Origin: RYN-230 sp963841695
GTDB taxonomy: Bacteria > Actinomycetota > Actinomycetes > Streptosporangiales > Streptosporangiaceae
Length of the DNA: 64,000 nucleotides
NCBI GenBank assembly: GCA_963841695.1
Contig: CAWJDQ010000010.1
Span: 137,925 to 201,924, forward strand
Reading direction: 5' to 3'
In this document: piece by piece, positions 35,224-44,317 of the stretch
Layout of the letters: every line of letters starts with the position of its first letter
How positions within the stretch are numbered: position 1 is the first letter of the stretch
The notes under the pieces: model-generated
The model's input: the letters and a program-made list of their open reading frames with translations, nothing else
What the model was told of the DNA's origin: nothing
Database searches by the model: none
Made by a program: the position numbers and the translations under genes

Positions 35224-36452
35224 TGCCCGCGCCGGCGCCAGCCACCTTCGGGTCCCTGTGGGACTCGCTGCTGCCCCTCGGCCGGGATCCGGGCACCGGC
35301 GGGTACCGCCGGTTCTCCTGGACCCCGGCCGACCTGGACTGCCGGGCCTGGTTCGAGGCCGCGGCCCGGGACCGGCAGCTGCGCACCGACCAGGACCGCA
35401 ACGGCAACCTCTGGGCCTGGTGGGATGCTCCCGGGGCGGGCCCGGCGGTCGCCACCGGGAGCCATCTGGACTCGGTGCCGGACGGCGGCGCCTACGACGG
35501 GCCGCTGGGCGTGGTCTCCGCCTTCGCGGCCATCGACGAGCTCCGGTCCGACGGGTTCACCCCGGGCCGGCCGATCGCGGTGGCCGCGTTCACCGAGGAG
35601 GAAGGCGGCCGGTTCGGCGTGGCCTGCCTGGGCAGCCGCCTGCTGACCGGGGCCATCGACCCGGAGACGGCGCGGGGGCTGCGCGACGGTGACGGGACCA
35701 CGCTGGCCGCGGCCATGCGGGCGGCCGGCCAGGACCCCGGGCTGGCCGGCCGCGACGAGGACCTGATCGCGCGGCTCGGCTGCTACGTGGAGCTGCACAT
35801 CGAGCAGGGCCGGGCCCTGGCCGACCTGGATGCCGCCCTGGGCATCGCCGAGGGGATCTGGCCGCACGGCCGGTGGCGGCTCGACTTCGCCGGGCAGGCC
35901 GACCACGCGGGCACGGCCGCGCTGGCCGACCGGCGCGATCCGATGATCCCCTACGCCGCCACCGTACTGGCCGCCCGCCAGGCCGCGGCGGAACGCGGCG
36001 GCCGGGCCACGATCGGCAAGGTGACCGCCGAGCCCGGCGCGGCCAACGCGGTGTGCTCCGCCGTGCGCGCCTGGCTCGACGTACGGGCCCCGGACGGCTC
36101 CACGCTGGAGACCATGGTGGACCAGATCCTGGCCGTGGCCGGGCAGGAATCCGACGCGAACCGGGTGGCCATGACGGCTCGCCAGGAGTCGTTCAGCCCC
36201 GAGGTCGAGTTCGACCTGCCGCTCGCGGACCGGCTGGCGGCGGCGCTGGCCGCCCGCGGGATCGAGGCGCCGTCGCTGGCCACCGGGGCCGGGCACGACG
36301 CCGGGGTGCTGGCGGCCCGGCTGCCCACCGCGATGCTGTTCGTCCGCAACCCCACCGGGGTGTCCCACTCACCGGCCGAGCACGCCGAGGACGCGGACTG
36401 CGCGGCCGGGGTCACCGCGCTCGCGGCCGTGCTGCGCGACCTGGCCAGCTGA
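35223..36452 (+). CDS. M20-family amidohydrolase (allantoate/N-carbamoyl or N-formylglutamate hydrolase)
   Basis: 409 residues, binuclear-metal M20/AllC family. Metal ligands: His and Asp in GSHLDSVPDGGAYDGPLG, Glu pair in FTEEEGGRFG, His in YVELHIEQG, and the C-terminal His in VSHSPAEH. Annotation by family alone would be allantoate or N-carbamoyl-amino-acid hydrolase. Here it sits between hutU and hutF with TGATG overlaps on both sides. HutF yields N-formimidoylglutamate deamination to N-formylglutamate, so this enzyme probably supplies the missing deformylase (HutG role). That assignment is contextual. Confidence 0.88.
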   Translation: MPAPAPATFGSLWDSLLPLGRDPGTGGYRRFSWTPADLDCRAWFEAAARDRQLRTDQDRNGNLWAWWDAPGAGPAVATGSHLDSVPDGGAYDGPLGVVSAFAAIDELRSDGFTPGRPIAVAAFTEEEGGRFGVACLGSRLLTGAIDPETARGLRDGDGTTLAAAMRAAGQDPGLAGRDEDLIARLGCYVELHIEQGRALADLDAALGIAEGIWPHGRWRLDFAGQADHAGTAALADRRDPMIPYAATVLAARQAAAERGGRATIGKVTAEPGAANAVCSAVRAWLDVRAPDGSTLETMVDQILAVAGQESDANRVAMTARQESFSPEVEFDLPLADRLAAALAARGIEAPSLATGAGHDAGVLAARLPTAMLFVRNPTGVSHSPAEHAEDADCAAGVTALAAVLRDLAS

Positions 36453-37912
36453 TGACCGGCCCCGGCCTGGCGGGCGGCCCCGGTCCGGCAGGCGGGCCCG
36501 GTCCGGGCGGCGGGTCGGGTCCGGCGGGCGGGCCCGGGGTCCGCCGCTGGCACGCCGAGCTGGCCTGGCTGGGCCGCGGCGGCGTCCAGTCCGGGGTGCT
36601 GATCGAGGCGGGCGGCGGGGTGTTCCAGGCCGTCACCCCGGACGTGCCGCCGGAGATGGTGCCGCCCGGCACCGAGCGGCGGCCCGGCCTCACCCTGCCC
36701 GGCCTGGCCAACGCGCACTCGCACGCGTTCCACCGCGCGCTGCGCGGGATCACCGAGGCGGGCCCGGGCAGCTTCTGGACCTGGCGCGAGCGGATGTATC
36801 AGGTCGCCGGGCGGCTGTCGCCGGACAGCTACCTGGCGCTGGCCCGGGCCGTCTACGCGGAGATGGCCCTGGCCGGGGTGACCTGCGTGGGGGAGTTCCA
36901 CTACCTGCACCACGCCCCCGGCGGATCCCCCTACTCCGACCCCAACGCCATGGGCCGCGCCCTCATCCAGGCCGCGGCCGAGTCGGGCCTGCGGATCACC
37001 CTGCTGGACACCTGCTACCTGGCCGGCGGGCTGGCCCCGGACGGGACGCCTGAGCCCCTGTCGCCGGTGCAGCAGCGGTTCAGCGACGGGGATGCGGCCC
37101 GGTGGGCCGACCGGCTGGCCGCGCTGGGTCCCGACGAGCACGGGCTGCTCGCGCCGCACGCCCGGGCCGGGGCGGCCATCCACTCGGTCCGCGCGGTGCC
37201 GCCCGGCCAGATGCACCCGGTCGTCGAGTGGTCGCACCACTTCGGGGCGCCGCTGCACGCGCACCTGTCCGAGCAGCCCGCGGAGAACGAGGCCTGCCTC
37301 GCGGCCTACGGGGCGACCCCGGCCCGGGTGCTGGACGGCGCCGGGGCGCTCGGGCCGCGCAGCACGATGGTGCACGCCACCCACCTCACCCGCCCCGACA
37401 TCGAGCTGCTGGGCGGCAGCCGCGCCTGCGTGTGCCTGTGCCCGACCACCGAGGCCTTCCTGGCCGATGGCATCGGCCCGGCCGGGGCGCTGGCCGCCGC
37501 GGGCAGCCCGCTCTCGGTGGGCAGCGACAGCCACGCGGTGATCGACCTGCTGGACGAGGCCCGCCGCATCGAACTGGACGAGCGGCTGGCCTCGGGCCGG
37601 CGCGGCCGGTTCGGCGCCGTCGCCCTGGCCGAGGCGGCCACCGTGGCCGGGCATACCTGCCTGGGCTGGCCCCAGGCCGGGGAGATCGTGCCCGGTGCCC
37701 TGGCCGACCTGGTCACGGTCCGCCTGGACACCCCCCGGCTGGCCGGCACGGCCGCCGCCACCGCGCTGGAGTCGGTCATCTTCGCGGGCACCGCCGCCGA
37801 TGTCACCCACGTGGTGACCGGCGGCCGTGAGGTGGTCCGGGACGGCCAGCACGTGCTGGTCCCCGACGTCCCCGCCGCCCTCGCCGAGGCCCTCCGCGCC
37901 CTCCTCGCCTAG
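36452..37912 (+). CDS. hutF: Formimidoylglutamate deiminase HutF
   Basis: 486 residues, amidohydrolase superfamily: formimidoylglutamate to N-formylglutamate plus ammonia. Metal site HxH in LANAHSHAFHRALRG, with further ligands in HAHLSEQ and VGSDSHAVI. FTMVHATHLT-type segment (TMVHATHLTRPDIELL) is conserved. A 30-residue Gly/Pro-rich N-terminal leader precedes the domain. Start ATG 36452 overlaps the upstream stop (TGATG). Ends at 37912, followed by a 396-base gap containing two long palindromes. Confidence 0.94.
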   Translation: MTGPGLAGGPGPAGGPGPGGGSGPAGGPGVRRWHAELAWLGRGGVQSGVLIEAGGGVFQAVTPDVPPEMVPPGTERRPGLTLPGLANAHSHAFHRALRGITEAGPGSFWTWRERMYQVAGRLSPDSYLALARAVYAEMALAGVTCVGEFHYLHHAPGGSPYSDPNAMGRALIQAAAESGLRITLLDTCYLAGGLAPDGTPEPLSPVQQRFSDGDAARWADRLAALGPDEHGLLAPHARAGAAIHSVRAVPPGQMHPVVEWSHHFGAPLHAHLSEQPAENEACLAAYGATPARVLDGAGALGPRSTMVHATHLTRPDIELLGGSRACVCLCPTTEAFLADGIGPAGALAAAGSPLSVGSDSHAVIDLLDEARRIELDERLASGRRGRFGAVALAEAATVAGHTCLGWPQAGEIVPGALADLVTVRLDTPRLAGTAAATALESVIFAGTAADVTHVVTGGREVVRDGQHVLVPDVPAALAEALRALLA

Positions 37913-38003
37913 CCGCCAGCCGTTCAGGCCCCGTGCCCCGGCCCGTGCCCCGGCCCCGCGGGCTCCCAGATCACACCAGCCTCTCTCGTCACAACCCCCG
38001 AAT

Positions 38004-38051
38004 GTGATCATGGGATTGCTGTTGCTATGGCAACAGCAATCCCATGATCAC
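38004..38051. repeat. Perfect 22-base palindrome between convergent genes
   Basis: Arms 38004-38025 and 38030-38051 are perfectly complementary around the loop TATG. The arms are AT-richer than flanking DNA and begin/end GTGATCA...TGATCAC. GTCACAAC lies just upstream (37988-37995). Between the stops of hutF (37912) and the MarR gene (38309). The gap 37913-38308 shows no gene. Confidence 0.9.
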
Positions 38052-38189
38052 GAACGTGATGTGAGGCGTGAGGGGTGGATGGGGAGAGTGGGGCCGGAGG
38101 TTGGGAAGGCCCGGGGTCCGGGCGGCCCCGGGGCCCGGGCCCCGGGGCCCCAGTAACCCCACCAGCCCCCCCGGTCACAACTCGTGTTC

Positions 38190-38237
38190 GTGATCAACTG
38201 ATTGGTGCTGCCAGGACAGCACTAATCAGTTGATCAC
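38190..38237. repeat. Second 21-base palindrome, same style
   Basis: Arms 38190-38210 and 38217-38237 pair over 21 bases with one G-T mismatch and loop CCAGGA. Ends are again GTGATCA/TGATCAC, and GTCACAAC occurs just upstream (38174-38181). The inner arm sequence differs completely from the first palindrome, so the shared parts are the ends and the flank, not the core. Confidence 0.85.
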
Positions 38238-38308
38238 CAACGCCGCGGGACCCTGTTGGGGCTGGGGTGGCTAATGGGGCTGGACCGGGGCCCTGAAAGG
38301 GAGCAGGG

Positions 38309-38865
38309 TCAGCGCCCGGGGCGGAGGCGGGCCCGGGCGGCGGTGAGGCCCTCGGCCATGGCCTCGCGCTGAGCGGGGGTGAGCGCGTCGATCAGGTTCT
38401 CGCGGACGACCCGCAGGTGCCCGGGCGCCGCCCGGTCGAGCGCGTCCCGGCCCGCGCCGGTCAGGATGGCCAGGATGCCCCGCTCGTCGGAGGGACATTT
38501 TTCCCGGCGGACCAGGCCGGCCCTTTCCAGCTGGGTGATCTGGTAGGTCAGGCCGCTGCGGGAGACCACGATGACGTCCGCGAGCTCATTCATCCGCAGC
38601 CGCCCGCCGTCCGCCGCCCCCAGCCGGGACAGGATCTCGTACTGCGCGTGAGACAGCCCGGCGTCCTGCCGCAGCTGCTGCTCGATGGCCCGCTCCAGGA
38701 GGTGGCTGACCTCCAGGAAGGCCAGCCACGCCTTCATCTCCGCCGGATCGAGCCACCGCTCGGCCGGCCGGCGGCGTCTGCTCGGCGCCGGAGGCCCGAG
38801 CCCAGCAGCTCGGCAGGCTCGGCGGCCGGCGGCGTCTGCCCGGCAGGCTCGGCACGGTCTGTCAC
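38309..38865 (-). CDS. MarR family transcriptional regulator (probable frameshift near N-terminus)
   Basis: The conserved part starts WLAFLEVSHLLERAIEQQL and contains the winged helix (MNELADVIVVSRSGLTYQIT, then RAGLVRREKCPSDERG). An ATG lies at 38737, but the residues before it (RWLDPAEMKAW) are themselves typical of the family. They connect to the GTG at 38865 (VTDRAEPAGQ) only if one base near 38770-38790 is wrong. I therefore extend to 38865; 38737 is the conservative start. Divergent from the dioxygenase gene, with two palindromic operators between. Confidence 0.82.
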
Positions 38866-38886
38866 CCGGCCAGCTTACCGAGTATG

Positions 38887-38942
38887 GTTTGAATTCGAAC
38901 GACCAGGCGGCCCAGTGCGGGAATGTAGTTCAAATTTGAACT
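38887..38942. promoter_or_regulatory. MarR operator pair in the MarR-dioxygenase divergent promoter
   Basis: A perfect 16-base palindrome AGTTCAAATTTGAACT (38927-38942) and a near-palindrome GTTTGAATTCGAAC (38887-38900), sharing TTGAA half-sites, 40 bases apart centre to centre. They are the only AT-rich sequence between the two divergent genes. This is the arrangement expected for a MarR repressor controlling itself and its neighbour. Confidence 0.75.
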
Positions 38943-38980
38943 GTTCTCCGGGCGATGACCCGAACACCCGGGAGGAAGTC

Positions 38981-39821
38981 ATGACCGCCAGCCACACAGC
39001 CCCCGAAAAAGCGCAGCCCGAGAAAGGCAGCCCGCGAGCCCGAGTCCACCGCGCCCGCGCGGATGCCCGCCATCTACCTCAGCCACGGCGCGCCGCCCCT
39101 GGCCGACGACGCCCTGTGGACCCGTCAGCTCGCGGCCTGGGGCCGTGAGCTCCCCAAGCCCACGTCCGTGCTCATGGTCTCCGCGCACTGGGAAGCGGCG
39201 CCGCTCGCGCTGGGCGCGACCACCGCGGTGCCGCTCACGTACGACTTCTGGGGCTTCGAGGACCGCTACTACCAGGTCCGTTACCCGGCCCCGGGCGCCC
39301 CGGAGCTGGCCTCCGACGTCCGCAAACTTCTCCGCGCGGCCGGCACCCCGGTCGAGGACATCCCGGACCGGGGGCTGGACCACGGCGCCTACGTGCCGCT
39401 GGTCGAGATGTACCCGGACGCGGACGTGCCGGTCCTCCAGGTGTCCATGCCCACGCTGGACCCCAGCGGCCTGTACGAGATCGGCCGCAAGCTCGCGCCG
39501 CTGCGTGACGAGGGCGTGCTGATCGTGGGCAGCGGCTTCTTCACCCACAACCTCCGGGCGCTGAGCCCCGACGGCCGCGTCCAGCCGGTCATGGCCGAGT
39601 TCGACCACTGGGGGCAGGAGGCGCTGGACCACGGCGACGTGGACGCACTCCTGGACTTCCAGCACCGGGCCCCGGCCGCCCAGCAGGCCCATCCCCGCAC
39701 CGAGCACTTCGCCCCGCTGTTCGTCACGCTGGGCGCGCCGGACGGGGACCTGGCCGGCGCCCGCACCGTGATCGACGGGTTCTGGCTCGGCCTGGCCAAG
39801 CGCTCCATCCAGGTCAACTGA
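38981..39821 (+). CDS. DODA-type extradiol aromatic ring-opening dioxygenase (one frameshift near start)
   Basis: Class III (LigB-like) non-haem iron dioxygenase. Zinc/iron histidines lie in MPAIYLSHGAPPLADD, VSAHWEAAP, DHGAYVPLVEMYP and GSGFFTHNLR. The open domain begins at ATG 39063. A much better start is ATG 38981 behind GGAGGAAG, whose leader MTASHTAPEKAQPEKG joins the domain through EPESTAPARMPAIYLSHG if one extra base near 39020-39030 is removed. Substrates in this family include catechols such as DOPA; the substrate here is unknown. The MarR repressor diverges from it. Confidence 0.88.
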
Positions 39822-39990
39822 GGAAAATTCTCCGCAACGAAAACCATCCGGCCGGCCCGGGACGCCCAGGCTGGCGGCTACCGGGCGCAAACCCCGGCCG
39901 CCCGGCGGACGCGGGACTGATCAGCCGGCCGCCAGCCGGCCGCGGGGGAACCGCGCCCCCGCGCCACCCCGCCCGGTAGCGTGAGCTGGC

Positions 39991-41172
39991 GTGAGCACGC
40001 TGATCACCAACGTCGGTGAGCTGGTCACCAACGCGCCCGCGGACCATGATCCGGGCCGGGGGCCGGGACCGTTCGCGGTGCTGGCCGGCGCGGCCCTGGT
40101 CATCGAGGATGGCCGGGTGGCCTGGACCGGCCCCGCCGGGCAGGCGCCGGCCGCGGACGAGGTCGTGGACTGTGACGGCGGGGCGGTGCTGCCCGGCTTC
40201 GTCAACTCCCACGCGCACCTGGTCTTCGCCGGGGAGCGCAGCGCGGAGTTCGCCGCGCGGATGGCCGGGACGCCGTATCAGGCCGGCGGGATCCGCAGCA
40301 CGGTCGCGGCCACCCGGGCCGCCCCGGACGAGATGCTGCGCGCGAACCTGGCCCGGCTCACCCGGGAGATGCTGGCTCAGGGGACGACGACGCTGGAGTG
40401 CAAGTCCGGCTACGGGCTCACGACGGCGGACGAGGCGCGCGCGGTGGCGCTGGCCGCGGAGGTCACCCCCGAGGTCACGTTCCTGGGGGCGCACGTCGTG
40501 CCGCCCGAGTACTCCGGCGACCGGGCCGGTTACCTGGACCTGGTGTGCGGCCCCATGCTGGCCGCCTGCGCGCCGCACGCCCGCTGGGTGGACGTGTTCT
40601 GCGAGCGGGGGGCGTTCGACGCGGACGAGGCGGCCGCGGTGCTGGCGGCGGGCCGGGCGGCCGGGCTGCTGCCCCGCGTGCACGCGAACCAGCTCGGGCC
40701 CGGTCCCGGCGTCCAGGTCGCGGTGGCCGCGGGCGCGGCCGCCGCGGACCACTGCACCTACCTGAGCGACCCGGACGTGGATGCGCTCGCGGCCTCGGGG
40801 ACGATCGCCACGCTGCTGCCCGGGGTCGAGTTCTCCACCCGCCAGCCCTACCCCGACGCGCGCCGGCTGCTGGCCGCCGGGGCGACTGTCGCGCTGGCCA
40901 CGGACTGCAATCCCGGCTCGTGCTTCACCTCCAGCATGCCGCTGTGCGTGGCCCTCGCGGTCCGGGAGATGCGGATGACCCCGCGGGAGGCCGTGTGGTC
41001 AGCCACCGCGGGCGGGGCCCGCGCGCTGCGCCGCACCGACGTCGGCCACCTCGGGGTGGGAGCCCGGGCGGACCTGATGCTGCTGGGCGGCCCGTCGCAC
41101 GCCTACCTGGCCTACCGTCCCGGCGTTCCGCTGATCCGCGCGGTCTGGCAGTCCGGCCAGCGCGAGTTCTAG
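39991..41172 (+). CDS. hutI: Imidazolonepropionase
   Basis: 393 residues, third step of histidine degradation: imidazolonepropionate to N-formimidoyl-glutamate. Metal motif GFVNSHAHLVFAGERSAEF, substrate loop LECKSGYGLTTADEA, later ligands in HANQLGPG and ATDCNPGS. GTG 39991 begins STLITNVGELVTN, typical of HutI. It is separated from hutU-amidohydrolase-hutF by 2.1 kb containing palindromes and the MarR/dioxygenase pair. Its 169-base leader shows no gene. It converges with the decarboxylase gene with 17 bases between stops. Confidence 0.96.
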   Translation: MSTLITNVGELVTNAPADHDPGRGPGPFAVLAGAALVIEDGRVAWTGPAGQAPAADEVVDCDGGAVLPGFVNSHAHLVFAGERSAEFAARMAGTPYQAGGIRSTVAATRAAPDEMLRANLARLTREMLAQGTTTLECKSGYGLTTADEARAVALAAEVTPEVTFLGAHVVPPEYSGDRAGYLDLVCGPMLAACAPHARWVDVFCERGAFDADEAAAVLAAGRAAGLLPRVHANQLGPGPGVQVAVAAGAAAADHCTYLSDPDVDALAASGTIATLLPGVEFSTRQPYPDARRLLAAGATVALATDCNPGSCFTSSMPLCVALAVREMRMTPREAVWSATAGGARALRRTDVGHLGVGARADLMLLGGPSHAYLAYRPGVPLIRAVWQSGQREF

Positions 41173-41189
41173 CGTGAGCGTCACCACAC

Positions 41190-42866
41190 TCAGGGAGCCG
41201 GCGTCTTGAGCTTGTACATCTCGTCGAGCACGTCAGCGGGCAGCGGCACGCTCTCCGATTCGGGAATCATCACCTCGATGTACGCGCCGTTGTGATGGGC
41301 CTTCAGTTCGCCGAGCGCTTGGTCGAGCTCCTCGACGGTCGCGACCCGCCTGGTGAGCCATCCCCGGCAGCCGAATGCCGCGGGGATCGTGGAGTAGTCG
41401 AGTTCTGGCAGGTTGTTGTAGGGCATGCCTTCTTTGTGCAACGTGATCTCGCAGCCGTAGACCCCGTTGTTCAGGACGAAGATGACGGGTTTGGCGCCGT
41501 GACGGCCCATGTCAGCCAGGGCGTTGATGGTCATCTGGTGAGACCCGTCGCCCGTGATCAGGATCACCCGTGTCCCGGGTTCAGCCATGGCCATGCCCAG
41601 GGTCGCCGGGGTGCCCCAGCCGATGGAACTCCAGAGGGTCATGGCCTGACTGCGGACCTGACCCGGCAATCTGAAGGCAGCTTCAACGAACACCCCCGAC
41701 CCCGCTTCGATGACGAGTACGTCGTCGCTCTGCAGCATTCGCTGCACCCTTGGATAGAACGCAGCGGACGAGATCGGGCTGGTGTCGTCACCGGCCAGCG
41801 GCATGAGGTCGTACGTGAACGGATCCTGTCTCCCCGTGAACTTCGGGCTCCTGGCCAGCAGCCCGTCGATGACGTCTTCGAGGCCCAGGTTGACGAACAC
41901 CGTGGTTCCGGCGCGCACCCAGTTGTCGTAGATGTGGACGACGCGTTCGTCGGGCAGTGCATCCGTCCAATAGCCCGTGTTCTCGGCTTCCATGACCAGC
42001 CCCCCGAGGTCGAGGATCAGGTCAGCTCCCTCGACAGCGTGCTTGACCGCTGCCGGAGTCGACTGCTCGCCGTAGTACAGACCGAGGTAGAGAGGACTCT
42101 GCTCATCGAGGAACCCTTTGTCCATCGGCGAGAGCGCGAAGGGAATCCTGGCGGTCTCGATGAACTGCTCGATCTTGTTCCGCAGGCCATAGCGCGCGGT
42201 GAGCGCAGTGGGCAGGATCACGGGATGGCGGGCATTCTTCAGCCGGTTCACAATCGCGGTGACCGCGCCGTCAAGTTCCGCGGGGACGCTCACCTGACGT
42301 CTGACCTTGGCCAGGGGCTCGCCGGACACCGGGGTGCCGATGACCGGTACGTCCTGCGCGTCGTGCAGAACCACCAGGTAGGCAGGCTGGCTTTGCGCCA
42401 GCGCTGCACGAATGACGCGCTCGATCTCATCGATAGCATTGTCCGGGGAGATCACGGCCTTTGCGCAGCACGCCGCCTCGATGATGTGCTCGAAGTTGCC
42501 GTAGACCCCGTCTCCCAGCGTGTGCTTGGAAATCAGCCGTTGTTTCGTGATGCGCCGGCTTGGCTGTCCCGTCACAAAGAACACGGGCACACGATGGGCC
42601 TTGGAACCCATCAATCCGTTCACGAGACTCAACTCGCCCACGCCGTAAGCGGCGGACAAGAGGCCCGCACCCTTCAGCCGCGCGTAACCGTCGGCCGCAT
42701 ACGCCGCATTCAGCTCGTTGGTGCACCCGACCCAATCCATGCCGGACGATGCTGCGATTGCGTCGGCGATCGGGAAGGCGTAGTCCGAGGGAACGCCGAA
42801 GGCTTTGTCGATTCCCAAATCTGACAATCGGCGCACGAGGTACTCAGCTACCGTCGGATTGCTCAT
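41190..42866 (-). CDS. ThDP-dependent 2-oxo acid decarboxylase (pyruvate/indolepyruvate decarboxylase family)
   Basis: 558 residues from ATG 42866. Cofactor-activating Glu51 (CTNELNAAYAADGYAR), decarboxylase motif KHTLGDG with Lys114-His115 where yeast and Zymomonas PDC have His-His, and the ThDP/Mg motif GDGSHQMTINALADMG ... LNNGVYG. It should decarboxylate a 2-oxo acid to an aldehyde; Lys for the first His may alter protonation or permit ligation. Sample lines of this gene are 57-62% GC versus about 77% next door, and codon third positions are relaxed, so it looks horizontally acquired. An upstream start adding 57 low-quality residues is rejected. Confidence 0.88.
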   Translation of the reverse strand: MSNPTVAEYLVRRLSDLGIDKAFGVPSDYAFPIADAIAASSGMDWVGCTNELNAAYAADGYARLKGAGLLSAAYGVGELSLVNGLMGSKAHRVPVFFVTGQPSRRITKQRLISKHTLGDGVYGNFEHIIEAACCAKAVISPDNAIDEIERVIRAALAQSQPAYLVVLHDAQDVPVIGTPVSGEPLAKVRRQVSVPAELDGAVTAIVNRLKNARHPVILPTALTARYGLRNKIEQFIETARIPFALSPMDKGFLDEQSPLYLGLYYGEQSTPAAVKHAVEGADLILDLGGLVMEAENTGYWTDALPDERVVHIYDNWVRAGTTVFVNLGLEDVIDGLLARSPKFTGRQDPFTYDLMPLAGDDTSPISSAAFYPRVQRMLQSDDVLVIEAGSGVFVEAAFRLPGQVRSQAMTLWSSIGWGTPATLGMAMAEPGTRVILITGDGSHQMTINALADMGRHGAKPVIFVLNNGVYGCEITLHKEGMPYNNLPELDYSTIPAAFGCRGWLTRRVATVEELDQALGELKAHHNGAYIEVMIPESESVPLPADVLDEMYKLKTPAP

Positions 42867-43119
42867 TTGGGTCCCCCCGCATGGGTCGTGATCGTGCTGG
42901 CAAGGTACCTCTTCTGATCCCGCTCCGGCGCGAGCTCGGCCCCGATCCACGCTGAAATAAAGTCCGGGCACGGCGGGTCGGCGCGAAAGGGCCCTCCTTA
43001 ACCGCAGGACTCCTATCTCAGAGCAATATTGACGCAAAGTTCTGCGGATCCGGTGGCGCTTCTCGCGCGGGGGAGGCGGCTGAGACTCCGCCGGTATGGC
43101 TGGGGTCCGGACAGGGCAG

Positions 43120-44143
43120 CTAGGCCCGCGGGGGGACGGGTGCGCGGCGGGCCAGGCCCGGCGTGGCCAGGCGGGGGCCGTCGGTCAGCGAGCCGGCCTG
43201 CTTGACCCGGCTGAGCACCGGGGAGATCTCGAGCTGCCGGACCCCGGCCGCCGCGCCGATCCTGGTCGTCACGTACTCGTACAGCGCCTCGGCGTCCCGG
43301 CACACGACGCTGGCGACCAGGCTGGCCGGGCCGGTGATGGCCGCCGCGAAGGGCACCTCGGGATGCCGGGAGATCTCGTCGCCGAGCCCGGCCAGCCGGG
43401 CTGGTTCCACGATCAGCCACAGGTAGGCGCTCGCGGTGAAGCCCAGCAGGCCGATGGCCAGGTCCACGTCGAAATACAGGATCCCGGCCTGGCGCAGCGC
43501 CTCCACCCGGCGGATCGACCCGGCTTTCGGTCCAGCCGGCCTGCTGGGCCAGCGCCGCGAAACTCACCCGCCCGTCCAGGGCCAGCGCGGCGAGCAGTGG
43601 CCCGTCCGACGGCTGGAGCAGGTCCGGACTCGGCCGGCCGGCCCGGCCCGCTGCGCGACGGCGAGCCGGGTAACCTGCTCGTCGGTCAGGTCGCCCACGT
43701 AGCCGGCCCAGTCCGCCTCCCGGCCCGCGAAGCGGTGCAGCACCGCGTGCGTGGCCAGGCTGAGCACCTGGCTGGTCGCGGGCAGCCGCTGCAGCAGCAG
43801 CTCGTCGCTCTGCTGCTGGCTGAGCGAGCGGACCAGGCAGACGATCTCCGATGCCGCCGGAGCTGAGCGTCACCCAGGAGACGTCCTCCCGCCGGGCCAG
43901 CGCGTCGGCGAGCCGCCGGGCCCCGCCGGGGCGGCAGCCGATCCGCACCAGCCACTCGGTCGCGCCGACCGCCCGGGGGCTGGCCAGGCCGATCACCCGC
44001 AGGAGGCCGTCACCGCGCAGCCGCCGGTAGCGGCGGGCCACGGTCTGCTCGGACACCCCCAGCACCTCGGCGATCCGGCTGAACGGAGCGCGCGGATCGA
44101 GCTGGAGGGCGCGGATGAGCTGACGATCAAGCTGGTCAATCAC
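43120..44143 (-). CDS. Lrp/AsnC family transcriptional regulator, double-length (about three frameshifts)
   Basis: GTG 44143 begins IDQLDRQLIRALQLDPRAPF, then IAEVLGVSEQTVARRYRRL, an AsnC helix-turn-helix. Frames then change near 43855, 43645 and 43525; in order they read VLSLATHAVLHRFAGREADW, then SDGPLLAALALDGRVSFAAL (a second helix-turn-helix), then ALRQAGILYFDVDLAIGLLG and a RAM-like domain to 43120. So the gene encodes two HTH/RAM modules in tandem, about 340 residues, as in some actinobacterial Lrp proteins. It lies upstream of the decarboxylase on the same strand and divergent from the MFS gene; either could be its target. Confidence 0.78.
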
Positions 44144-44317
44144 GGCGGATTCCCGCGCTAGGATCGGGTCTTCATGGAAGAAAACTCTATCTTCCCCGCC
44201 GCTGGCTCGCCCGTCCCGCAGGGCGGCGGTCATCGTGGGCCGTGACCCGGGGCGGCCAGGCACCGGGCTGGATCAGGGTCCCGGGCCGGCGGGGCCGGGG
44301 ACCGGAAGGAGCCTTCG

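Noticed and set aside
35951..38011. A 686-codon minus-strand frame antisense to the hut genes
   Set aside because: Composition is Gly/Arg/Pro/His-rich with no domain; hutF and the amidohydrolase are clear on the plus strand.
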